A stretch of 50,399 nucleotides of DNA from Bacteriovoracaceae bacterium (GTDB taxonomy: Bacteria; Bdellovibrionota; Bacteriovoracia; Bacteriovoracales; Bacteriovoracaceae). The DNA lies in NCBI GenBank assembly GCA_023137315.1, contig JAGLPP010000088.1, positions 1 to 50,399 of the forward strand, given 5' to 3'. Of the stretch, positions 43,467 to 50,399 are shown in pieces. The notes beneath the pieces were generated by a model, which searched no databases, had not been told where the DNA came from, and saw only the letters and a list, made by a program, of their open reading frames with translations. Numbering within the stretch: position 1 is the stretch's first letter; every line of letters begins with the position of its first letter. Position numbers and translations under genes: made by a program.

Positions 43467-43835
43467 TCAATCAGACCCCGGCAAAAGCTGTTCCACCTTG
43501 TTCAATAAGTCAACTTTTGCAAATGGTTTTTCCAGAAAATCAACTCCAAATTCCTCGAGTTCACTGACAAATATGTCACTGTATCCGGACAGACATAACA
43601 ATTTAATCTTATCACCATAGCGTTTTTTTATTTTCCTGATCAACTCCACACCGTTTAACCTTGGCATTACGATGTCTGTAATAATAAGATCAAATTCATT
43701 TCTCTTGATTAAGTGAATGGCAACTTCCGGCAGTGAAACCTTGACAAAATTATGAAACTCCTTTCTGGGGCTGGACATTAAATATTCGCCTATTGCTTCA
43801 ATCATTCCAGGATCATCGTCAAGAATAAGGATCAT
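43467..43835 (-). CDS. Single-domain response regulator
   Basis: A lone 122-residue receiver. The ATG at 43833-43835 has GGAGAG three bases upstream and places the acidic triad Asp6-Asp8 at the right depth; the longer frame to 43910 adds a non-receiver extension. Phospho-acceptor Asp54 is in FDLIITDIVMPRLNG, followed by KLLCLSGYSD (Ser in place of the usual Thr) and FLEKPF with the conserved Lys. It has no output domain. It is convergent with the NicO gene and divergent from a pseudouridine synthase. No histidine kinase adjoins it. Confidence 0.87.
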   Translation of the reverse strand: MILILDDDPGMIEAIGEYLMSSPRKEFHNFVKVSLPEVAIHLIKRNEFDLIITDIVMPRLNGVELIRKIKKRYGDKIKLLCLSGYSDIFVSELEEFGVDFLEKPFAKVDLLNKVEQLLPGSD

Positions 43836-43923
43836 TATCTCTCCATCTAACGAAAAATTATATATCAATACTCTTGATATTCCATACCATCTGTCACAAT
43901 ATTTAACCAACTATACCAACATC

Positions 43924-44640
43924 GTGGAAAAAAGCATAGTGACCAATACTGACGTTTCTACAAACATCCCGGTTCTGTATCATGACGAACATATTGTAAT
44001 AGTCGACAAACCCAGTGGCCTTTTGGTTCATCCTGGACAGGGATATTGCAAGGATAAACGAACTCTCCTGAAACTTGTGAGAAACCAGACAGGTAAGTAT
44101 CTGTTTCCAATTCATCGTTTGGATCGACCTGTATCAGGCGTCATCCTTTTCGCCCTGTCTTCCGAAATAGCAAGAAAAATAAAAGATAATTGGCACAGCG
44201 AAGATACAATTAAAAAGTATGTAACACTGGCACGCGGACACATGGACAACCCCGGAAGCTTTGATTTTTCCCTGAAAGATAAATCATCCGGTATCCTTAA
44301 AGAAGCATTAACTCTTTTTTGGCCTCTACACCATTTTGAAGATACAACACTGTACAAAGTACAAATCAAAACCGGCCGACACCATCAAATCCGCCGTCAT
44401 TTTTCCAGACGTTGCATGAATATTATTGGAGACACCACCCACGGAAAAAGTACCGTCAATCATCATTTCATGGAACACTACAATCTACACCGTATCTTTC
44501 TTCATGCCAGTGAACTTCAAATCAAACATCCAGTTTCAAATAAATTATTAAAAATCCAATGTCCACTTCCAGATGAATTATCGAAAACTTTGGACATGAT
44601 GGGGACAGTCTGCATCCCTATTTTTCGCGACGACCTATGA
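43924..44640 (+). CDS. TruC/RluA-type pseudouridine synthase
   Basis: A 238-residue pseudouridine synthase lacking an S4 domain, as in TruC (tRNA U65) and RluA. Landmarks are VLYHDEHIVIVDKPSGLLVHPG, the catalytic FPIHRLDRPVSGVILFAL with nucleophilic Asp, KKYVTLARGH, KIQIKTGRHHQIRRHFSRRCMNIIGDTTHG (from the clear TGRHHQIRRHF block) and IFLHASEL. The HRLDRPVSG form is the TruC signature. The start is a GTG at 43924. The other synthase in this window (4436-5335) is more divergent. Its 3' end overlaps a convergent lipoprotein gene by 23 bases. Confidence 0.9.
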   Translation: MEKSIVTNTDVSTNIPVLYHDEHIVIVDKPSGLLVHPGQGYCKDKRTLLKLVRNQTGKYLFPIHRLDRPVSGVILFALSSEIARKIKDNWHSEDTIKKYVTLARGHMDNPGSFDFSLKDKSSGILKEALTLFWPLHHFEDTTLYKVQIKTGRHHQIRRHFSRRCMNIIGDTTHGKSTVNHHFMEHYNLHRIFLHASELQIKHPVSNKLLKIQCPLPDELSKTLDMMGTVCIPIFRDDL

Positions 44641-45205
44641 TTTTATGAATTTCAAAATTCATTGGCCCGAATTTGAACTCTCCATCGACCTGTCTCATTT
44701 CAACCTTGACGTTATTCATGGTTAAATTTTTCACCTTCAATTCGTATATATTTCCATTATATTTGTCAGTAAACCATTCCCAATCAAATTTTGCATCACC
44801 ACTTATACTCACTGTCCGGCCGGTGTGGGCATCCTTTTTCATCAGCAATTGGTTCTTATAGATGAACTTACCATTGATTTTCCCTGGAATAACCTTCGTA
44901 CAAAAAAAACATATCCTGTCGTGGCCGGCCACACCATATTTGACCGGTATAATTTTAAACTCCTTTAATTCAAAATCATCTTTTTTCCCCTTTAGAAGCA
45001 TTACAATATCGCCATCCACATGATTGGAATACAAAACATGGGGCCTGATTTGCGTCTCAAGACAGGACCTTGCGTGAATAACCGACAAGACCGCTGCATT
45101 TAAAAAAGGGGAGATGGTATTTTGAAATCCAATTTCTGTTTTTTTGTCATCCATTCCTGCACAGGAAGTCAGAAGAATAAGAAGTATGAAAAAATTCAGC
45201 TTCAA
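44618..45205 (-). CDS. Lipoprotein of unknown function
   Basis: A 195-residue lipoprotein: hydrophobic segment then LLTSCAG with lipid-acceptor Cys15. The mature part contains helix then beta segments, with CLETQIRPHVLYSNHVDGDIVM, an ICFFC pair, and DWEWFTDKYNGNIYELKVKNLTM. I do not recognise it. It is the second gene of a pair: the preceding PilZ-like gene ends ATGA over its start. The Cys pair could bind a disulfide or metal. Location is probably the periplasmic face of a membrane. Confidence 0.75.
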   Translation of the reverse strand: MKLNFFILLILLTSCAGMDDKKTEIGFQNTISPFLNAAVLSVIHARSCLETQIRPHVLYSNHVDGDIVMLLKGKKDDFELKEFKIIPVKYGVAGHDRICFFCTKVIPGKINGKFIYKNQLLMKKDAHTGRTVSISGDAKFDWEWFTDKYNGNIYELKVKNLTMNNVKVEMRQVDGEFKFGPMNFEIHKIIGRREK

Positions 45206-46587
45206 TTTTCCTCTCCTCCCATAATAAAGAATTTTTCGTTAACGAATCCATTAATAAATTGTTGGTCCTCATCGGAAATATTAACAAAATTCGTTCCGGC
45301 AATATATTTTTCTTTCTTACCAATGGCATTATAACCGATATCCTGACACCAGATAATATCCAGATCACATACTATTTTTCTTCCAGAGATTGAAATTTCA
45401 ACTCCTTCCAACCGTGAACCGGATCGAAACAATCTGACCTCCCCCTTGCTGACTTTTATTCCTATACCACATTTCCCAATATCATTTATTTTTTTATTTA
45501 AAAATTTCTCATTGTCTTCAAGCATGACTTTCACTTTCACAAAAATCGTTTCCCACGAAAAGAACTTTAATCTTAAATTCTTTCTTCTTTCAACTTTCCA
45601 AACAATCTCAGGCATTGGAATTTCGAGCATATCATTTTTAAGATAATCCTTGGGATTCTTAATGATAAAAAATATCCCCCCCTTGTCAAGGCCCCCTCTC
45701 AGATAAATTTCATCATATCCGCCATCACTAAGCTTCTTTAAAAAAATTTCACCATTTTTATTTCTGACCCAATTTACTTTAAAGACTCCGTTATTATCCC
45801 CGTCAGATTTCATGATCCCAATAACCGGCAATCTTCCATGCGCAGACCACAAACTCAAACGCGCGGTTGTTACGCAAAGATCGTCCATAAAATCCTTTTT
45901 CTCGTCAACACTCTCAATTTTATCGAAAACCTCGGTTAATTCACTATCGCCACCACCTTTTAGAATTTCAAGAAATGACTCCTCCATCGAAATATTTTTC
46001 TTTTTCTTCTTAATTTTTTTCGGACTTGATAAATCAGCATTTGCATCAAGTAGCGGATGATGGCGTCCTTCAATTTTGGCAAGCTGTGCATCAAGCTTTT
46101 TAAGCTCAAAATCCTCATCCACTGTATCAAACAGGCCCTCCATCTCCGTCTTCGTTGTGTCCCTCCAAGATGACTTCTTATTTCCGGTAGTACCCAAAAG
46201 GGCCGTCGCCATACCAGCTTGATCCCCTTTATCAAAATATTCATCAAGAAAAGACTTGAGTTTTTCGTTTGCCTCCTCAACTGGTATAATAACCACATTA
46301 TCGTGAAATTCCTCCACTTTATCGGAGGTAATCAAAACAGGTCTCATCTGATGAGTTTCAACGTTGTTGCAAAAATCAACCAAAACATCGAAATGCTTTT
46401 TCAATTGTATGTCACGGGAAAAAAACCATATAGCGACCCCGCCCTTTTTTCCCTGCGACAACTTTGAAATATTTTTTGTTGTAATGGCCTCTGTAAGATA
46501 AAATTTATTATCACTGTTCACCATTTGCAGTAATTTTCTGGGGATAACGCTCTTAAAGGGATTAACGAGAAGAATATGCTTATCCAT
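45202..46587 (-). CDS. PilZ-like protein with a large N-terminal region
   Basis: The 461-residue protein ends in a domain resembling PilZ (about 335-455): VERRKNLRLKFF (arginine motif), NDIGKCGIGIKVS (where the usual N/D-x-S-x2-G has Gly for Ser), and GTNFVNISDEDQQFINGFV typical of the final strand and helix. Cyclic di-GMP binding is therefore uncertain. The N-terminal 110 residues (HILLVNPFKSVIPRKLLQMV, KHFDVLVDFCNN, RPVLITSDK) resemble a receiver-like alpha/beta fold without the phospho-acceptor; the middle is charged with an IKKKKKNIS run. The ATG at 46585-46587 has GGAA nine bases upstream. It is cotranscribed with the lipoprotein gene. Confidence 0.7.
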   Translation of the reverse strand: MDKHILLVNPFKSVIPRKLLQMVNSDNKFYLTEAITTKNISKLSQGKKGGVAIWFFSRDIQLKKHFDVLVDFCNNVETHQMRPVLITSDKVEEFHDNVVIIPVEEANEKLKSFLDEYFDKGDQAGMATALLGTTGNKKSSWRDTTKTEMEGLFDTVDEDFELKKLDAQLAKIEGRHHPLLDANADLSSPKKIKKKKKNISMEESFLEILKGGGDSELTEVFDKIESVDEKKDFMDDLCVTTARLSLWSAHGRLPVIGIMKSDGDNNGVFKVNWVRNKNGEIFLKKLSDGGYDEIYLRGGLDKGGIFFIIKNPKDYLKNDMLEIPMPEIVWKVERRKNLRLKFFSWETIFVKVKVMLEDNEKFLNKKINDIGKCGIGIKVSKGEVRLFRSGSRLEGVEISISGRKIVCDLDIIWCQDIGYNAIGKKEKYIAGTNFVNISDEDQQFINGFVNEKFFIMGGEEN

Positions 46588-46740
46588 TGCTTTCAATTCC
46601 AAATATGGTTATTAAAATACACCAATCGCACTTCCGGAAAAAAACCGGTATAATCCACTATACAGTATTTCAGACATACATCACAACACATGATATCCTA
46701 ATCGCTGAATTTATAGCTTGACGCCATCTGGAGAATCCGT

Positions 46741-47403
46741 ATGAAAATAATACTAACGTCCATATTTCTTCTTCTGACGTCCGGTTGTTCGGGAACAGTA
46801 AAAAGCAATGCTGATTATCCTGAAAGCTGGTGGAAACCATTTCCAGAGGACGAGGCCCATTCCTGGGAAATACTTCCACAAGCCGCAGGCCCTGGAGAGG
46901 TTATACTTTCAAAAAGAACCGAACTTGGCATACTGTCAAACTTTGCTCCAACCCCGTTCAAATATGATGGAAAACATTATGCAAGTCTTGAAGGATTCTG
47001 GCAGATGATGAAATTCCCCGAAAATGAAGCTGATCCACGCGCCTCACACCCTGGACTCACATGGGACCATACACGCCACGAAGTCTCACAGATGGTCGGT
47101 TTCGAGGCTAAAAGGGCAGGATCACATGCCTCAAAAAACATGAAAAAGATGGGAATAAACTGGGTAAGTTTTAAAAATAAACGGATGACCTACAGAACAC
47201 CGGCGAAGGGAGAGCACTGCAAGCTCATTGTTGCCGCCACCCGGGAAAAGATTAGACAGAATCCAAAGGTCAAAGAAATTCTTCTTAAAACAGGCAATCT
47301 AAAGCTAAGAGCAGATCATAAACAAAAAGCAAATACACCACCGGCATGGAAATATTTCGAAATACTGATGGAAATCAGGGAAATCATTTCAGATGAAAAT
47401 TAA
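46741..47403 (+). CDS. Lipoprotein NADAR/YbiA-family hydrolase
   Basis: NADAR/YbiA proteins hydrolyse N-glycosidic bonds of ADP-ribose-related or riboflavin-pathway compounds; some remove ADP-ribose from guanine in nucleic acid. The fold is clear: LGILSNFAPTPFKYDGKHYASLEGFWQMMKF (about 64-94), and the end TGNLKLRADHKQKANTPPAWKYFEILMEIREII. Unusually it has a lipoprotein signal, LLTSGCSG with Cys16, and about 45 extra residues before the domain. That would place it in the periplasm or outer membrane, away from the known cytosolic substrates. It is monocistronic and divergent from the PilZ-like gene. Confidence 0.85.
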   Translation: MKIILTSIFLLLTSGCSGTVKSNADYPESWWKPFPEDEAHSWEILPQAAGPGEVILSKRTELGILSNFAPTPFKYDGKHYASLEGFWQMMKFPENEADPRASHPGLTWDHTRHEVSQMVGFEAKRAGSHASKNMKKMGINWVSFKNKRMTYRTPAKGEHCKLIVAATREKIRQNPKVKEILLKTGNLKLRADHKQKANTPPAWKYFEILMEIREIISDEN

Positions 47404-47654
47404 CCCAAATGCCTGTTCCTAAACTTAAATATACCTACTGAGAGAGTCGCCAACTCAGGATATGATCGCGATGCTTCAATTGAGCCAATCTACAACTTTT
47501 AAGCCTATCTCTACAGGATGCCGAGTGCAGGGCAGTGTGAAAATAGTACACGATTTTTAAACAATATTCACTGATCAGCATTATTTGTGATAGTTAAACT
47601 CAACTATTTTGAATGAACAAAATATACTTTGTTTTTTTATCCAAGGAGAAACTT

Positions 47655-48119
47655 ATGAGACAAAATTTATTGCTGACAATCGCCTTGCTTTTAACTTCTT
47701 TTTCCACCTTTGCAACAAACTATGGTTCTTTCAAGGAGGATTATAGATGTGACGGTATGCGCTTTGATACCGGTACATTTTATAGTGGAAATGCAGCTCA
47801 ACTTATTGTTACCGATAAAAACGCCATTTATCAGCTTATTAGTTCAAATGTTGATGCCATTTACAACAAAGATCAAAACGATAATTATTCAGAAGCTATT
47901 TTCAAGGTAGCTCATCCAGATTCAACCTATGGCCTTGGTGGCTATAATCAAACGAATCAATCAGGTCATTCAAAATATATTGGAAAGGCGCGTGGTCAAA
48001 TATTTACAGTGACCAAACTAAGTAATAATGAAGAGAATGTTATATTAACAGAGCTACTTGTTTCTGACATGGAAAATACAGAAATAACAGATTTGATATT
48101 TAGAAATTGTAATTTTTAA
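47655..48119 (+). CDS. Small exported protein in an AT-rich patch
   Basis: I do not recognise this 154-residue protein. The ATG at 47655-47657 has AAGGAG six bases upstream and opens a signal peptide MRQNLLLTIALLLTSFSTFATN. The mature part is beta-rich (GSFKEDYRCDGMRFDTGTFYSGNAAQLIV) with two Cys (CDGM and NCNF at the end) likely to pair. Base composition is clearly AT-richer than the genes before 47.4 kb. It is followed by a convergent small gene across a strong hairpin. Confidence 0.65.
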   Translation: MRQNLLLTIALLLTSFSTFATNYGSFKEDYRCDGMRFDTGTFYSGNAAQLIVTDKNAIYQLISSNVDAIYNKDQNDNYSEAIFKVAHPDSTYGLGGYNQTNQSGHSKYIGKARGQIFTVTKLSNNEENVILTELLVSDMENTEITDLIFRNCNF

Positions 48120-48129
48120 CAAAATTTTG

Positions 48130-48174
48130 ATTTCAATACCGTTTTATTAAAAGCTAATAGAACGGTATTGAAAT
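48130..48174. terminator. Bidirectional terminator hairpin
   Basis: Arms ATTTCAATACCGTT (48130-48143) and AACGGTATTGAAAT (48161-48174) pair perfectly over 14 bases around a 17-base loop, in which ATTA/TAAT can pair further. It lies between two convergent genes (ends at 48119 and 48189), so it can stop transcripts from both sides. It lacks a long T-run. Confidence 0.7.
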
Positions 48175-48188
48175 ATTAATTAAATCGA

Positions 48189-48437
48189 TTAACGTATCCA
48201 ATGAGCATTTGATGGTGCATCAAGAGCACATCCGTATTTAACAAGTGCATTTTTACAATCAGGTCCCGGATAACATGTATCAACTATCTTATCTTCAAAA
48301 TCCAGTAAATCACATAGCACCATGTGTGTTCCAATTCGTGGGTGATAATATGGTTTACATACCAATCTACATTCTTCATTTGCAAACGAAATTGAAGTAA
48401 TCATAACAAGAGTAATAATTGTTAATAAAATTTTCAT
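48189..48437 (-). CDS. Small cysteine-rich exported protein
   Basis: An 82-residue protein with a signal peptide (MKILLTIITLVMITSISFAN) and a 62-residue mature part holding six Cys (ECRLVCKP, LCDLL, TCYPGPDC, GCALD). The spacing suggests three disulfides and a compact secreted domain. I do not recognise the fold. No SD stronger than AAGGGG is seen, at about eight bases. It is divergent from the AraC-type regulator gene across 126 bases and may be its target, though that is only a positional guess. Confidence 0.65.
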   Translation of the reverse strand: MKILLTIITLVMITSISFANEECRLVCKPYYHPRIGTHMVLCDLLDFEDKIVDTCYPGPDCKNALVKYGCALDAPSNAHWIR

Positions 48438-48481
48438 TGAGTGCCCCTTAAAAAAAAAGTTATGTTAAAGTTATTTCTTTC

Positions 48482-48528
48482 GATGGGTTTTACATGGTTT
48501 TTGATAAGTTTAAAAACGTAAAACCATC
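48482..48528. promoter_or_regulatory. Inverted repeat upstream of the AraC-type gene
   Basis: GATGGGTTTTAC (48482-48493) and GTAAAACCATC (48518-48528) are complementary except for one extra G, around a 24-base centre. A GGTTTT direct repeat is also present (GGGTTTTAC and ATGGTTTTTG). The site lies between the divergent regulator and small exported-protein genes and could be an operator or mRNA hairpin. Confidence 0.35.
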
Positions 48529-48563
48529 AAAATATTTATTAAAACCGGCAAAATGAAGTAAGT

Positions 48564-49469
48564 ATGAAATTAAAAAATGAGGGAACAATAATTGAGGAAT
48601 TTGTTGATTTTGAGTCAAAAATGGGAATTCTTTATCAAAAGGGGGGAAATGATTTTGTAATTAAAGGATGTTTTCAAAAACCAGCGATTCTTTTTTCAAG
48701 ATGTCACTCGTTAATAAAATTGAAATTATTCAATAATAATAAATTAAAAAAAGTAATCGATACAGATATATACTATTTTATCACTATTCCTGGAAATTAT
48801 AGTTTCGAGATTAGCTCTCTTTCAAATATTGTACATTTTGTAATTTTTGTCCCAAATAAAGATTTGGAAATGAAAACAATTAATGAATATAATTTTTCTG
48901 ACAATCAATTTTTAAACTTATTTAAAAATATAACAATAAGGGACAGGGGAAATTGGCTTAACGAAATCATGCATAGATATGTCTTTGAACGTGTTGTTGC
49001 AAAAAAAGATGATAGTAACGCCACCCGGTTTCTTGAGATGGAAATTTTAAAGGAAATTTATTATTCCTCTGAGTGTAAAAACTCATCACTTAAAAACAGA
49101 TTCAATCTTAATGATTTAAACTTTGAGAAAAAAAGTGATGTTCTGGGCAAAGCTTTGAAATTTATTGAGAATAACTTACTAGAAGATCTTTGTATGAATG
49201 ATATCATACAAGAAGTTGGGGCCAGTGAATCAAGTATATTAAGAGTCTTTAAAAATGAACTGAAAATATCCCCTTTTAAATACATCAAGGACAGAAGGTT
49301 GGAAGAGTCCTTGTTTCTTTTAAAACAAAATAAATATGCAGTGAGTGAAGTTGCGTATATCATAAAATACGCAAATCCAAGCTCATTTGTATCCTCATTT
49401 AAAAAAAAGTATAAATGTTCTCCTCTGGCATACGTGAGGACGAAGGCGTTGGAAAGTAATCCAATTTAA
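48564..49469 (+). CDS. AraC-family transcriptional regulator
   Basis: The C-terminal 100 residues form the two AraC helix-turn-helices: ALKFIENNLLEDLCMNDIIQEVGASESSILRVFKNELKISPFKYIKDRRLEES (read as VGASESSILRVFKNEL) and YAVSEVAYIIKYANPSSFVSSFKKKYKCSPLAYVRTKAL. The N-terminal 190 residues look like a cupin-type effector domain (GGNDFVIKGCFQKPAILFSRCHS, TDIYYFITIPGNYSFEI) of the AraC_N type seen in AraC-type stress regulators. The effector is unknown. The gene is strikingly AT-rich relative to its surroundings, a possible sign of transfer. The first helix-turn-helix is intact. Confidence 0.88.
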   Translation: MKLKNEGTIIEEFVDFESKMGILYQKGGNDFVIKGCFQKPAILFSRCHSLIKLKLFNNNKLKKVIDTDIYYFITIPGNYSFEISSLSNIVHFVIFVPNKDLEMKTINEYNFSDNQFLNLFKNITIRDRGNWLNEIMHRYVFERVVAKKDDSNATRFLEMEILKEIYYSSECKNSSLKNRFNLNDLNFEKKSDVLGKALKFIENNLLEDLCMNDIIQEVGASESSILRVFKNELKISPFKYIKDRRLEESLFLLKQNKYAVSEVAYIIKYANPSSFVSSFKKKYKCSPLAYVRTKALESNPI

Positions 49470-49485
49470 ATCTGTAAAATGAAAA

Positions 49486-50399
49486 TTAGATCTGGACTTT
49501 AACCGCGATAGAAAGATGATCCGAATAACCTTGTCCGGTCTCTGTATCAAACCGCCATGGGATATTACTATACTCGATAATTTCTCCCGTTTCGTCATTC
49601 TCATATTTCACATCATGAAGAACGAAATCATAGGCACCGATCATATACGTATCCCAAAGAACGCTCATTAATGGAGTATCCACCATGTGTTTTGGAAAGA
49701 AAATCAAATCCAGAAAACCCCAGTTGCCCCTATAAAAATAACTTCCCTCCGGCCATGGAACTTCAGCAACCGTGGAACTCACTTCAAGAAACGATATTCC
49801 AGACTCTGGATTTAAAAGTTCCAAATTTATTCCGTGTGGATCATCACTGGATGCTGTATTAAAATCCCCCAAGGCTACAACCGCTGAATCAGAAACGGCT
49901 GCAACGGCCCTTTTTAATGTTTTAGCGGCCACATGTCTTGTCTGATCAATATTTCTCTGACTAGGCCAGTGGTTGGAAAAAACCGTGAGACTTCTGCCTT
50001 CAACATCAAATGAAGCCTGAAGAATTCCCCTTGTCTCCTTCGCTACAAGACCCTGCTCGTGAAGTTCTGAAAAATCCACCTTGTGAAGTATCGGGCTTCC
50101 CTGCAGTGGATATTTTGAAAGGATACCCACATCTATTCCACGACTGTCAGGGCCCTCCAGAAGAATGACTTCACTGAAACCAAGATCACCAATGGTATTA
50201 AGCTGGCGAAGAACATGAATATTTTCAACTTCCTGCACAACCAAAATATCCGGGCCACTGCCATCATCATAGTTCTTGATTACACGAGACAAATTTTGTA
50301 TTTTTTTTGAAAGTAATTGTTCGTTCCAATCCAATCCAAAACATCTTTCCTTGTAGTACCCATCACTGAGAGCAGAACAGTACTCCTGTAATTCAGAGC
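49486..50399 (-). CDS. Endonuclease/exonuclease/phosphatase-family protein, N-terminus outside the window
   Basis: An EEP-superfamily hydrolase whose reading frame stays open to the right edge, so the N-terminus lies beyond the window; a TTG at 50334 is not its start. Motifs include DILVVQEVENI (metal-binding Glu), RGIDVGILSKYPL, LTVFSNHWPSQ (His), VALGDFNT (catalytic Asp and Asn, with SSDDPHG following), WGFLDLIFF, and a final SDHLSIAV (Asp-His). All catalytic positions look present. Members cleave nucleic acids or phosphoesters, and some are exported nucleases; the substrate is not inferable. Confidence 0.87.
   Translation of the reverse strand, partial: SELQEYCSALSDGYYKERCFGLDWNEQLLSKKIQNLSRVIKNYDDGSGPDILVVQEVENIHVLRQLNTIGDLGFSEVILLEGPDSRGIDVGILSKYPLQGSPILHKVDFSELHEQGLVAKETRGILQASFDVEGRSLTVFSNHWPSQRNIDQTRHVAAKTLKRAVAAVSDSAVVALGDFNTASSDDPHGINLELLNPESGISFLEVSSTVAEVPWPEGSYFYRGNWGFLDLIFFPKHMVDTPLMSVLWDTYMIGAYDFVLHDVKYENDETGEIIEYSNIPWRFDTETGQGYSDHLSIAVKVQI

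Noticed and set aside
47404-47654. Remnant of a mobile element in the gap before the AT-rich patch
   Set aside because: No transposase fragment, terminal repeats or target duplication could be found by eye; only short imperfect dyads are present.

Overview
The window reads as ordinary chromosome from a motile, chemotactic Gram-negative bacterium with moderately low GC (about 40% by eye, not computed). Evidence for a Gram-negative cell is the number of signal peptides and lipoprotein boxes, MotA/MotB, a complete Che set and RluA-type, YchJ and YciB homologues. Several traits (many PilZ proteins, small secreted proteins, tandem MinD-ferredoxin ATPases with NifX-like proteins) fit a lineage of the former Deltaproteobacteria or Bdellovibrionota. 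That placement is inference; no rRNA or other decisive marker is present.

Layout. 1-2.1 kb: the 3' end of alpha-glucan phosphorylase overlaps a DAHP synthase/chorismate mutase fusion. 2.1-5.3 kb: small secreted and membrane proteins, a WYL-domain protein and a pseudouridine synthase. 5.3-7.4 kb: motB, motA, a 71-residue unknown, and a 19-codon leader ORF whose ribosome binding site lies inside a hairpin. 7.6-14 kb: one chemosensory operon read on the minus strand, cheW-PilZ-cheA-cheR-cheB-cheD-cheY-cheX, with a good promoter upstream and a hairpin at its end. 14-18.2 kb: a lone receiver, an sCache chemoreceptor and a large unknown exported protein. 18.2-21.2 kb: a probable uptake-and-phosphorolysis module (small membrane protein, SSS symporter, nucleoside phosphorylase). 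21.3-31 kb: YchJ, a methyltransferase, an exonuclease-DinG helicase, YebC, a secreted protein with a CFI-box-like tail, a Nudix-adenylyltransferase fusion and Pgi.

31.2-37.6 kb: ATP-dependent PEP carboxykinase behind a clear promoter, small unknowns, an ammonia-lyase with Ala-Cys-Gly in place of the usual Ala-Ser-Gly cofactor triad, an inorganic pyrophosphatase with a lipoprotein signal, a GNAT acetyltransferase and dCMP deaminase. 37.7-43.5 kb is the most interesting block. A minus-strand operon encodes two NifX/orange-protein-like cofactor proteins, a CoA-disulfide-reductase-like flavoenzyme, a DUF134 regulator and a single polypeptide joining two MinD/ferredoxin ATPases. It is divergent from a DUF1007-NicO metal exporter pair, and a perfect 14-bp palindrome sits in the overlapping promoters of both units. 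This looks like a relative of the Desulfovibrio orange-protein (Mo-Cu cluster) system joined to metal export. 43.5-47.4 kb: a receiver, a second pseudouridine synthase, lipoproteins, a PilZ-like protein and a lipoprotein NADAR enzyme. 47.6-49.5 kb is a visibly AT-richer patch with two small secreted proteins and an AraC regulator. The window closes inside an endonuclease/exonuclease/phosphatase-family gene.

No tRNA, rRNA, CRISPR array, insertion sequence or att site was recognised. No gene-free stretch exceeds 300 bases; the longest, 47404-47654, shows nothing recognisable.
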